DNA of 64,000 nt from an uncultured Actinomycetes bacterium (GTDB taxonomy: Bacteria > Actinomycetota > Acidimicrobiia > Acidimicrobiales > Acidimicrobilacustridaceae): assembly GCA_937876315.1 (NCBI GenBank), contig CALEHQ010000043.1:62001-126000 (forward strand), written 5' to 3'. Both the position numbers and the translations under genes were made by a program. The notes under the pieces were generated by a model. That model was not told the origin of the DNA. It saw nothing but the letters and a program-made list of their open reading frames with translations, and searched no databases. This document shows positions 28,701-37,900 of this stretch, in pieces. The stretch's first letter is position 1, and each line of letters starts with the position of its first letter.

Positions 28701-29711
28701 TCACAGCAGGGTCGAAACCAGTTTCAGGTTCGGATCAGCCCCGGTATCGAGGGGCGAGGGGCCATCGGACTGGAGGCGATACCAGCCGGCGGCGGCGACC
28801 ATCGCGGCATTATCGGTGCACATGGCCCGGCTCGGAAGGAAGGCCCGAAGACCGTCGGCCACGCATGCATCGAGCAGTCGTTCGCGAAGGAGCGAATTGG
28901 CTGCGACTCCCCCGGCGAGGCACAGGCCCTTGGCGCCGTGATCTCGAGCGGCCCGCCGGGCTTTGGTAACAAGCACGTCGACAACCGCTTCCTGGAAGGC
29001 AGCGGCGACATCAGCGGTATGCACTTCAGGATTCCGGCGAACGTGATTCACGACCGACGTCTTGAGGCCCGAAAAAGAAAAGTCGTAACCCTCATTGAGC
29101 ATGGCCCGGGGGAACTGCATCGACTGCGGATCGCCTTCCATCGAGATCGCGTCGATGGCCGGGCCCCCGGGATATCCGAGGCCCAGATAACGAGCGACCT
29201 TGTCGAACGCTTCGCCAGCGGCATCATCGATCGTGGAACCCAGCACTCGGTACTGGCCGTGGCCTGTCATGAGTACGAGGAGTGTGTGTCCACCCGATAC
29301 CAACAACACAACAACGGGAAGTTCAATTTCCGGATCTTCAAGTAACGCTGCGTAGAGATGCGCTTCAAGATGGTTCACGGCAACGAATGGGACATCCCAA
29401 ACGAGCGCAAGTGTCTTTGCTGCGCTCACTCCAACAAGAAGCGCGCCGATGAGTCCGGGACCAACCGTTGCCGCAACCGCGTCAACGTGATCATCCTGAA
29501 TGCCCGCTTCGATGAGTGAACGAGCGATAACTGGTGTGAGAAGTTCGACATGTGCGCGACTAGCAATTTCCGGAACAACGCCGCCGTAGCGGGCATGCAG
29601 GTCGATCTGGCTCGACACAACTGAGGACAGAACATGATGGCCATCGACCACAACTGCTGCAGCAGTTTCATCGCAACTTGTTTCAATTCCGAGTATGCGA
29701 GTTCCACTCAT
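28701..29711 (-). CDS. tsaD: tRNA N6-adenosine threonylcarbamoyltransferase TsaD
   Basis: TsaD transfers threonylcarbamoyl to A37 of ANN-decoding tRNAs. The 336-residue protein has the ASKHA start ILGIETSCDETAAAVV, the metal-binding HLEAH block (H114, H118), VLLVSGGHTLL and GLCLAGGVAANSLLRERL. It overlaps rimI by 4 bases and belongs to the tsaE-tsaB-rimI-tsaD run that contains the partner proteins for t6A synthesis. TsaC is not in this window. Confidence 0.97.
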   Translation of the reverse strand: MSGTRILGIETSCDETAAAVVVDGHHVLSSVVSSQIDLHARYGGVVPEIASRAHVELLTPVIARSLIEAGIQDDHVDAVAATVGPGLIGALLVGVSAAKTLALVWDVPFVAVNHLEAHLYAALLEDPEIELPVVVLLVSGGHTLLVLMTGHGQYRVLGSTIDDAAGEAFDKVARYLGLGYPGGPAIDAISMEGDPQSMQFPRAMLNEGYDFSFSGLKTSVVNHVRRNPEVHTADVAAAFQEAVVDVLVTKARRAARDHGAKGLCLAGGVAANSLLRERLLDACVADGLRAFLPSRAMCTDNAAMVAAAGWYRLQSDGPSPLDTGADPNLKLVSTLL

Positions 29712-30253
29712 GCGAGTTCCTTCTGGTCAATCGGGGCGCCCGAAAGTTGTTCTTCGATGAACGTGAGGCGTTCGGCGTACGCAGGCGAATCAATGTCGTG
29801 CGCCCACAAGACCAACGCGTCTTCGGTGGGGTCTTTGTAGTAGTCCTTACGCACACCCGACGGAGCGAAGCCAAAGCGCCGGTAGAGCGCCAGTGCGGCT
29901 TTATTTGAGGCGCGCACCTCGAGAGTGATGGAGTCGGAACCACGAGTTATTGCACGGCGAGCAAGTTCGAGCATGAGACGCGTTCCAATACGACCCCCTT
30001 GGACTTTGGGATCGACGGAAACAGTAGTTACGTGCCCTTCACCAACGACATAGAGCAGGCCCGCAAAGCCAAGAACACGCTCGTCGTCATCAGACAGAGC
30101 AACGATGTAATCGCGCTCATCACGACGCACTTCAGCGAGGAAAAGGCCCAGCGACCAAGGGGTGGAACTCGTTTGTTCCTCGATGCGAAGAACGTTGCGC
30201 AAATGGCGACGTCTCATCGTGGTGATGGTCACCGTTGGGCTCGTTGTCGTCAT
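29708..30253 (-). CDS. rimI: Ribosomal-protein alanine acetyltransferase-like GNAT protein
   Basis: This 181-residue GNAT acetyltransferase has TMRRRHLRNVLRIEEQT at the start and the acetyl-CoA-binding motif VDPKVQGGRIGTRLMLELARRAITRG. The later block SNKAALALYRRFGFAPSGVRKDYY is also typical. The position between tsaB and tsaD is the classical place of rimI, whose E. coli product acetylates the N-terminus of S18. I place the start at the ATG 30253, 2 bases after the tsaB stop. The open frame upstream to 30280 overlaps tsaB. Confidence 0.92.
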   Translation of the reverse strand: MTTTSPTVTITTMRRRHLRNVLRIEEQTSSTPWSLGLFLAEVRRDERDYIVALSDDDERVLGFAGLLYVVGEGHVTTVSVDPKVQGGRIGTRLMLELARRAITRGSDSITLEVRASNKAALALYRRFGFAPSGVRKDYYKDPTEDALVLWAHDIDSPAYAERLTFIEEQLSGAPIDQKELA

Positions 30254-30255
30254 AA

Positions 30256-30954
30256 TCAGGCGCCCGGTCTCGTCGACCAATTGATTTCCGCATCGGGTTT
30301 GCGCAAATACATCGGCTCAAGATCCCACGGCTTCACCCACTGCTCACGAAGTGCCTGAGCGTGGGCGAGCATCACAAGTGAGGTCGCATTCGGATAGGCA
30401 AAGCCTTCTTCGGCGATTTCACACTTCTTCAGCCCTTCGAAGACCTCGCTGTAGCGAATTGCGCCATCGCCGACGAGAAGACATTCCTCACCCGAGGCCA
30501 TGAGTTCTGACGCGAGGTCGTCGGGGGAACCAACTTGATGATCGGTGATGCGCTGGATGCCGCCCGGAACCTGCCGGTAGAAGGCGTAGAAGAGTTCACC
30601 GCGGCGCGCATCGATAGTTGCCACGATGAGTCGCGATGTGAACCGAACCGGGAACGCCAGCAGATCAAGACTTGGGACACCAATCATTGGAACATCGAGC
30701 GCGTAGGCCATCGCCTTTGCCGCAGCGACACCAACGCGAAGTCCTGTGAATAACCCAGGGCCGAGGTCAACAGCAACAACGCTGATTTCCGAAAGCTCAA
30801 TGCGCGCCTGCTTGCATGCAAACTCAATCGCAGGAGTGAGTACTTCCGCGTGCTGACGACCACGGCTTGACTGCGTTGCGGCGAGCACACCTTCGTGTCC
30901 ACCAACCGCGACAGAGACCTGCACTGTTGCTGTATCGATTCCAACGATCAGCAT
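30256..30954 (-). CDS. tsaB: t6A biosynthesis protein TsaB
   Basis: TsaB is the inactive TsaD paralogue that scaffolds the t6A complex. The 232-residue protein starts MLIVGIDTATVQVSVAVGG and has RQHAEVLTPAI, VAVDLGPGLFTGLRVGVAAAKA and ATIDARRGELFYAFY. The ATG at 30954 overlaps the tsaE stop by 1 base. The open frame runs 24 codons further upstream inside tsaE with an unrelated Arg/Cys-rich sequence, so I reject that extension. Confidence 0.95.
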   Translation of the reverse strand: MLIVGIDTATVQVSVAVGGHEGVLAATQSSRGRQHAEVLTPAIEFACKQARIELSEISVVAVDLGPGLFTGLRVGVAAAKAMAYALDVPMIGVPSLDLLAFPVRFTSRLIVATIDARRGELFYAFYRQVPGGIQRITDHQVGSPDDLASELMASGEECLLVGDGAIRYSEVFEGLKKCEIAEEGFAYPNATSLVMLAHAQALREQWVKPWDLEPMYLRKPDAEINWSTRPGA

Positions 30955-31481
30955 CAGTCGTCTCCGCCTGGCTCGTGAATCCACGGAGCGACCGCAGTAG
31001 CAACAGCTCGAATTCGCGCGCTCCAACGAGCTCCGACGGGAACAAGTTCAAGAATTCGGACATCGTCGGCGGCGCCTGTGGGATCCACCGAAATCGCGAC
31101 CTCGTCGAACGAGAATCGAATCTCGAGATAGTCAGCGGGCAGCGCGGGTGCAACCGAATCGCCCCACTCGATAACGGTCACGCCACCGTCGTCAAGCATT
31201 TCGGGAATCCCAAGGTCGAGAACCTCGTCGAGTGCTTCGAGGCGGTAGACATCGAGATGATTGAGCTCGAGTCGACCCTCGTAAGTGTTTACCAATGTGA
31301 ATGTGGGCGAGGTAATGAGATCGTCGATACCAAGGGCAGCGCCAAATCCTTGGGTGAATGCGGTCTTGCCTGCGCCGAGATCGCCAGCGAGGAGCAACAG
31401 ATCTCCCGGACGCGCCAATTCGGCGAGCGCAGCAGCGAGTTCTTTCGTCTGTTCCGGCGAGGTGGTGCGAGCGAAGATCAT
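30954..31481 (-). CDS. tsaE: t6A biosynthesis ATPase TsaE
   Basis: TsaE is the P-loop ATPase that drives turnover of the TsaB-TsaD complex. The 175-residue protein has Walker A GDLGAGKTAFTQG (33-45), SPTFTLVNTYEG and the HLDVYRLE block with VTVIEWGD. It is slightly longer than the usual 150-160 residues. It overlaps alr by 4 bases at its start and tsaB by 1 base at its end. Confidence 0.95.
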   Translation of the reverse strand: MIFARTTSPEQTKELAAALAELARPGDLLLLAGDLGAGKTAFTQGFGAALGIDDLITSPTFTLVNTYEGRLELNHLDVYRLEALDEVLDLGIPEMLDDGGVTVIEWGDSVAPALPADYLEIRFSFDEVAISVDPTGAADDVRILELVPVGARWSARIRAVATAVAPWIHEPGGDD

Positions 31482-32599
31482 CCGTTCGCTCCTCGCGGAT
31501 AGAACCGCGGAACTCGGGGCCCGATCCCGCAGATAATTTCGTAAGCGATCGTGTCGAGATGACCGGCGACATCTTCAGAGGTAATCGTTTCTTTGCCTTG
31601 GGTCCCGATCAGCACAACTTCGTCGCCGACCTCAATGCTGTCGTCACCGCAATCGACCATCAGCTGGTCCATTGTGACAACGCCAACGATGGGGCGCTTC
31701 TTTCCGCCGATAAGTACTTCGCCACCGACGAGCCCGAATCGCCGAGGAATACCGTCGGCATAGCCAATGGGAACTGTCGCAACAGTGGCATCGGATTCGA
31801 AACGGTGTCGGAGGCCGTAGGAGATTCCTTCGCCAGCCTTCACCCGCTTCACCGTCGAGACTTCGGCAAATAATGAAAGAGCAGGGCGAAGATCGGGAGT
31901 TCCTTCAATCCCTGGCGCAGGAGCAATGCCGTAGACCGCAATCCCGACTCGTACAAGGTCGTAGCGACCGCGAGGGTGGGCAATGGCGGCGGCGGAGTTT
32001 GCCGAATGACGAATCGACGGGAAGATTCCCGCATCGCCCAACTGAGTCAGTACGGCGTCGTAACGATCGAGTTGTTCATCAGTGAAGGGATTATCGGGTT
32101 CGTCGGCCACCGCAAAATGCGTAAATACACCTTCGAGCACTAATTCGGGGCGCTTCACAACTTCATGCGCAAGCGAGAGCGCATCGGCCGGTGCAACGCC
32201 GACCCGGTTCATGCCGGTATCGACCTTCACGTGAACAGGAACAACTTTGCCCTGTTCGCAGGCAGCGTTCGCGAGGAGTTCAACGGCGACCGGCGAAGTG
32301 ATGCAAACGCGTAGGTCGTAACGCACGACAGCCGAGAGATCGGCGAGGCGCGGTTGTGAAAGAAGAAGAATTGGGGCGGTGATGCCCGCCTTACGCAGCA
32401 CTGCGGCTTCTTCAATGAGTGCAACGGCGAGCCAGTCAGCACCGGCATCGAGTGCGGCTTCGCTCACCGCAATTGCCCCATGACCATACCCATCGGCCTT
32501 TACGACAGCGCACACCAATGACGGCGCGACCAATGAGCGCAGAACACCCACGTTGTGGGCGACCGCTCCGAGGTCCACCTCGACGCGCGCAGCACGCAT
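31478..32599 (-). CDS. alr: Alanine racemase
   Basis: This 373-residue PLP enzyme makes D-alanine for peptidoglycan. It shows VVKADGYGHGAI with the PLP lysine K34, the block VKVDTGMNRVGV and the second catalytic region KAGEGISYGLRHRF, then VPIGYADGIPR. The linkage alr-tsaE-tsaB-rimI-tsaD is common in actinobacteria. It overlaps tsaE by 4 bases, and the CBS gene is 4 bases upstream. Confidence 0.97.
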   Translation of the reverse strand: MRAARVEVDLGAVAHNVGVLRSLVAPSLVCAVVKADGYGHGAIAVSEAALDAGADWLAVALIEEAAVLRKAGITAPILLLSQPRLADLSAVVRYDLRVCITSPVAVELLANAACEQGKVVPVHVKVDTGMNRVGVAPADALSLAHEVVKRPELVLEGVFTHFAVADEPDNPFTDEQLDRYDAVLTQLGDAGIFPSIRHSANSAAAIAHPRGRYDLVRVGIAVYGIAPAPGIEGTPDLRPALSLFAEVSTVKRVKAGEGISYGLRHRFESDATVATVPIGYADGIPRRFGLVGGEVLIGGKKRPIVGVVTMDQLMVDCGDDSIEVGDEVVLIGTQGKETITSEDVAGHLDTIAYEIICGIGPRVPRFYPRGANG

Positions 32600-32603
32600 C
32601 GTG

Positions 32604-33086
32604 CTACTTGCCCGCGTCCTGTTCGTTCACAATGGCGCGAACGATGTCGCCGCGAGCAACGATGCCCACCAGTGAACCGGATTCGTCGATAACAGGAAGG
32701 CGATCGGCACCCTGCTCATGCATGATCGTGGCCGCATGTTCGACCGTGTCATCGGGACTCAGCGTTGGCGCCGCGTCGCCCATAACTTCGCCGACAGTGG
32801 ACCCAAGCGCCTTTTCTACGTCGCGGTCGAACTGCTTTTTTGAAGATGGAAGTTCGATGTAGGCGCCGAGCAGAGTGATCACGGTGGGGAGATGAATACG
32901 TGCCTCTTCAACGATGAGGTCAGCGGTCGACAACAACCCGACGATCGATCCATCGTCATCGACGACGGGGGCACCGTCGACATCACGCACGAGCATGGTC
33001 CGCATTGCGTCCATCACGTTGTCCCCCGGGGCAAAGGTCAGGACATCGCCGACCATGACCTCACGAACAGGCAGTTCTCGCAGCAT
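32604..33086 (-). CDS. Protein with two CBS domains
   Basis: A 160-residue protein made of two CBS modules. The first is LPVREVMVGDVLTFAPGDNVMDAMRTM...VVDDDGSIVGLLSTADLI. The second is VGEVMGDAAPTLSPDDTVEHAATIM...VIDESGSLVGIVARGDIVRA. Such stand-alone pairs bind adenine nucleotides or SAM and regulate partners. The partner is unknown here. It sits between the AcpS-NnrED fusion and alr on one transcript, with gaps of 22 and 4 bases. Confidence 0.9.
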   Translation of the reverse strand: MLRELPVREVMVGDVLTFAPGDNVMDAMRTMLVRDVDGAPVVDDDGSIVGLLSTADLIVEEARIHLPTVITLLGAYIELPSSKKQFDRDVEKALGSTVGEVMGDAAPTLSPDDTVEHAATIMHEQGADRLPVIDESGSLVGIVARGDIVRAIVNEQDAGK

Positions 33087-33108
33087 CGTTCCTCCAAGAT
33101 CCGCGCCG

Positions 33109-34920
33109 CTAAGGCCGCAGAAAGGTCAAGTCGTCGAGCACGGCTGGAAGATGAGCGATGAGATCGCCCGCTACCAGTCCACGCCGCCAGCCTAGGGCTC
33201 CGGCCCGACCGTGGAGGAATGCGCCGCCGGCCGCGGCACGAAGGGGTTCAACCCCACTCGCAAGCAATGCGCCGATTATTCCAGCTAGGACGTCACCCGT
33301 TCCGGCGGTTGCCAACCGTTGATCGCCAGCAATCGAGACAAGCACATCGCCATCGGGGGCGGCAACCACTGTTGACCTCCCCTTCAGCAACACGATCGCG
33401 CCACTTTCTGTCGCGAGCGCGCGGGCATCGGCAATGCGATCGTCCCCCGGAGCGTGACCCGTAAGCCGGGCGAATTCACCATCGTGCGGCGTGAGCACGG
33501 TGGTTTGAGAAACGAAACGCGACACCTCAGTACCAAGTGCCGTGAGACCGTCGGCATCAACAACGATCGGGACTCCCCGACCAGTTGCCGCGGCAACGAC
33601 CTGACGAATCTGTTCCTTCGTTGCATCAGCGATACCGAGGCCATTACCAATCACAAGTGCATCAAACCGTGCGAGGTCAGCAATGACTTCGCCAGCCCAT
33701 GTCTCTGATGGAAGGTCGGTCCGCACGATTTCAACCGGAAGATCAGTTGCTGCGCCGCCGGGAGTCGAGACCCTCACGTACCCCGCGCCGGTTCGTGCTG
33801 CAGCCCCAGAACACAATGCCGCCGCACCCCCCATCCCTGGACTACCAGCCACGACCCAAACAGCACGTTGCCATTTGTGAGCGTCGCTGGTTGGATCGGG
33901 AATCCAAGAGGCGACTGCAGCAGCGCCTACGAGGTGAGCTCGCGCTGCGCGCGTGTCGAGTCCGATGTCAGCAACAGTGAGTTCGCCACTGCATGAAAGA
34001 CCATCGCCGAACACATTGCCCGGCTTGAGTGCAGCGAATGTGATCGTTGCGTCGGCCTCGAGCACGTCACCAGCGCACGAGCCGTTGAGCCCGTTGATAC
34101 CTGATGGAATATCGACGGCAAGAACGAGGCACCCCGGGGGCGCAATCGGCGCGTCCCACTCGCCGCGAAAGCCCGTGCCGAACGCCGCGTCGATCACGAG
34201 ATCACAATCGGGAAGAACATCGGGAGCGTCTTCAACATCGCAAACCGTGATGTGTACGCCTTGCGCTTCGAGTCGCTCTGCAGCGTTGCGACCATCGTTA
34301 CCGTTATTGCCCTTGCCTGCGAGTACAACGACGCGCCGTCCGTAGGCTCCGCCGAGCATTGCGATGGCTGCGCGAGCGACCGCTCCACCGGCTCGGTTAA
34401 TGAGTTCCTCAACCGGTTCTGGAGCGGCGCGATCGATCGCATTCATTTCCTCCGGGGTCACGATGGGCACAAGTCCCCCGCCATCGATCGCATCGGGAAA
34501 GGGCAACGCCTGCACACCAATGGGACCAAGCATTGGTGAAGCAAGCTCTGTGCCGAGAGCAACCACGACAGCCTGCGCAACGATCTCCGAGTGGCTGAGC
34601 GTGAGGCGCCAACTCTCGACTCCCTGCTGCGCGGCCAATGCAGCGGCTCGGCCCGTTAACGAAAGTGAAGGTCTTCCGTCTTCATCACGTAGCACTTCGA
34701 TGTCGTGCCAGTCCGCAGCGCCGATACCAACACCCATCGCCTTCAGGACGGCTTCTTTCGCGGCGAATCGAACGGCAAAGCGTTCTGTTGGGTCAGCACG
34801 ACGAAGTGCGTACTCTCGCTCGGCTTCAGTGAAAAGTTTTTCTATGAGTCCCGGTCGGCGTTCAAGTACACGACGGAAGCGATCAAGGTCAACCAGATCG
34901 TTTCCGATTCCCAGAATCAT
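33109..34920 (-). CDS. Trifunctional fusion: holo-ACP synthase + NAD(P)HX epimerase + NAD(P)HX dehydratase
   Basis: The 603-residue protein holds three enzymes. Residues 1-120 are AcpS (ILGIGNDLVDLDRF with D8; RFAAKEAVLKAMG with E56), which loads phosphopantetheine on ACP. Residues about 150-340 are NnrE, the YjeF N-domain epimerase (VLAGKGNNGNDGRNAAERL at 199-217, DAAFGTGFRG). Residues about 345-603 are NnrD, the ADP/ATP-dependent dehydratase (GSPGMGGAAALCSGAAARTGAGYV, LTPHDGEFARLTG, TAGTGDVLAGIIGALLA). NnrE-NnrD fusions are common and acpS is often their neighbour, but one chain with all three is unusual. A 4-base overlap joins it to the GlmS-like gene. Confidence 0.92.
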   Translation of the reverse strand: MILGIGNDLVDLDRFRRVLERRPGLIEKLFTEAEREYALRRADPTERFAVRFAAKEAVLKAMGVGIGAADWHDIEVLRDEDGRPSLSLTGRAAALAAQQGVESWRLTLSHSEIVAQAVVVALGTELASPMLGPIGVQALPFPDAIDGGGLVPIVTPEEMNAIDRAAPEPVEELINRAGGAVARAAIAMLGGAYGRRVVVLAGKGNNGNDGRNAAERLEAQGVHITVCDVEDAPDVLPDCDLVIDAAFGTGFRGEWDAPIAPPGCLVLAVDIPSGINGLNGSCAGDVLEADATITFAALKPGNVFGDGLSCSGELTVADIGLDTRAARAHLVGAAAVASWIPDPTSDAHKWQRAVWVVAGSPGMGGAAALCSGAAARTGAGYVRVSTPGGAATDLPVEIVRTDLPSETWAGEVIADLARFDALVIGNGLGIADATKEQIRQVVAAATGRGVPIVVDADGLTALGTEVSRFVSQTTVLTPHDGEFARLTGHAPGDDRIADARALATESGAIVLLKGRSTVVAAPDGDVLVSIAGDQRLATAGTGDVLAGIIGALLASGVEPLRAAAGGAFLHGRAGALGWRRGLVAGDLIAHLPAVLDDLTFLRP

Positions 34921-37900
34921 GAGCGCCAGTGTTCGGCCAGCAAGTTCACCGGTTCGGTCATCAACTCAATGACAGGAACGTCGGTCAGTAGATCGTCGCG
35001 GAAGATCGGTTCTGTTTCGGTGACCGCATGTTTGATGGCGGCATAACGATTTCGATAGCCCTGCAGGACCGATCGTAATGTAGGCAGCGCGAGGTCGTCA
35101 CGCACACGAACGTGCAGCAACGACAGTCCGGTGGTTTCTCCGTCCTTGATTTCGGGGACGATGACCACGGTTCGCCCGTCGTTACGACCTTTCGCAACCA
35201 ACACGGTGTGTTCAACCGCAACAAGTCGCTTCGTACCCCGAAGTTGCGGGTCGTCGGTGGTCCGGCTTTGAAGATCGCGGGCAAGTCCACCCCGATCAAC
35301 AATGACCACCCGGGCTTCATCGCGGCCAGCCGGGTCGACATGACCCTCGATTGCGTAACGCGTGTAGCCGAGGACTTCGTCGACCAGTGGTTCAAGTGCC
35401 GACAAAGTCCGCAGCGTTGAATAGGTGAGTCGATCTCGTGAGACACCGGTGCTGAGTACTGCCTTCACCAACGGCACCTGCATAAGCGTTTCATCGCTTC
35501 GGGAGATACCGACGGTAACGGTCTTGGCCTGATGCTTGATGGCGTCGACAGGACGTGTCAGTTCATCGATCGCTGACGTAAGTGCCGCAACTAAATCCTC
35601 GAGCACTACTGCCGGCGTGCCGACCTTGCCGTATTCAACTTGATAGGACTCCAACGGCACAGAGCCAAGGGCGAAACGCCATACGGTCGCCAGTCGCACT
35701 GCGGTACTCGCTTCGAGGTGACCGTTGTACTCCCCGTTACGAAGACCATCGAAATAGCGCGAGGCGAGCACGTTGAGAGCTGGGCGAACACCTTCGAGTA
35801 GAGACTCCCCATCGCCGGGAAGACCCGCGGCAACTGCTGAATCGATGGCGGCGCGCGCCTCTCGGAGCGGCCGGGCCTGTGCATCAATAGCAAGGGCGGC
35901 TTCATACCCAAAGAGGTGACCGACCATTGCGGAAAGAATGAAGGCGAGTCGCGGATGCACCTCGGGTACAGCAATGACCTGGAGTGCAGCCGAGAAGCGC
36001 TCTTCGCCTTGTGTGGCGATCACCACCGGCGCGGCCTTATGGGCCCGGTAGATCGCGACTTCCTTCGCAACATCATCTGCAGTGGAACCCTGGAGACCTG
36101 CTGCACAGACCAAGATCATTGGCTCGGACGAAAGATCAATGTGCTTCTTGTCTTCCGTTCCATCGCACGCGATGGCTTTGTAGCAAAGCTCAGAAAGTTT
36201 GATGCGAACTTCCTCGGCGGCGATGCGGTTGGCTCCATTGCCCACGATTGCCCAATAGCGGCGTGAAGGCGCGACGCGTTGCGCTGCGGCCTCGATGTCG
36301 TCACGCAACGCGAACGTGCGCTCCATCGCGTCGGGAATCTGCCGAAGTCCATCAAGGACTGCATTGCGTTCCGGCGATGAAACGCCGATCGCATCGGCGA
36401 GTGCAGCGGCGAGAAGGAAACATGCTGCGATCTGCGCGTAGAACGCCTTCGTTGAAGCGACGCTCATTTCAACGTCGCGCCCGTCAGAGGTATAGAGAAC
36501 GCCATCAGCGCGGTCAGTGAGATCGCTGTTGCGACGGTTCACGATTGCGACAACATGAGCACCGCGCGCTCGTACCAAATCAACAGTTCTATTGGTGTCA
36601 GTTGTTGTGCCCGACTGGCTTACGGCGACGACCAATGTATCGACCATGGAGTCGGCGAGGTGAAAGCCGCTGAGTTCGGTTGCAAGAATCGCTTCCACTT
36701 TCACCGAAGAAGTCGGTGCAAAGGCGGCTAGGCCTTCAAGGAGCGCCCGGGCCGCTACGGCTGCCGTGCCCTGCCCAATCGCGAGGATTCGCGTGATGGA
36801 CCCGTTGGCCAATGCCGCACGAAGTTCGGGTGACAGTACTTCGTCGCCTAGAAGCACATCGGAACGCCCATCGAGTTCCACCAACTTGCCCCGCAGTGTT
36901 TTGCGGAACGAAGCGGGTGCTTCTCCGATTTCCTTAAGAAGGAAATGTGGTGAGTCGCCACGATCGATATCGCGAGTGGTGATCTGCGCATCGGCGAGAT
37001 CGTCGGCGGTCACAGAGATGACCGTGCCGTCGTAGGCCCAGCGTTCGACACCTTCGCGATCGCCTGCCTGCGCGCCGGCCAGTCGAACAACTTGACCGCT
37101 GCTGGCCGGATTGGTTGGGTCGACAGGAATATCGCCATCGAGTCGAAGGTACGTAGCTGTTTCTTCAACAACGCCATAGGGCTCGCTCGCAACAATGAAC
37201 GAATCCTCAGCGAAACCGATGTAGAGCGCTTGCCCGCTTCCGCGAAGCGCAAGCAACAATGAATCGGCAGCATCAGCAGCGCTTGCCGCGATCGCAACTG
37301 ATCCTTCAAGTTCGTTCACTGTTGAACGGAATGCATCCAGCACGTCGGTGCCATCGGCCATGGCTCGCGACGTAAGGGTGGGGATGACTTTCGCATCGGT
37401 CGTGATTTCGTCGGCAATGTGCAACGACTGGGCTGCTTTGAGATCGGCGAAGTTATCGACGTCGCCGTTAAGTACAGCGGTGACGTAGGCGCCACCGACC
37501 TCATCGGTCTCTTCAGAGTTGAGCGGATGAGCGTTGGGCTGACTGATAATGCCAACGCTGGCCCAACGAGTGTGGCCGAGGACAACTGCCTCAACATCGG
37601 GAGAACCAAGCGCATGGCGAAGCAGTGGGTCCGAAACGATCGCCGAGCGAAGCGCTCGGGTGTTATCGCCGAGTTCGCCGATCTCGGCTGCTGCTTTATA
37701 AACGAAACTCAGATGACCAGCGGGTGTGCGCACGGCCATTGATCCGAACAGCGGATCGGCCGCCCGGTCAGCAACGACAGCACTGAGCGCGGGCGAGGAA
37801 AGGTCGAGGCCGTGATTGCGAACCAAAAGGTGAAGTCCGGCGCTGTCTCGTCCACGCACTTCGAGACGATCAAGTGCAGAAAGTGCCTGATGAATAGAAA

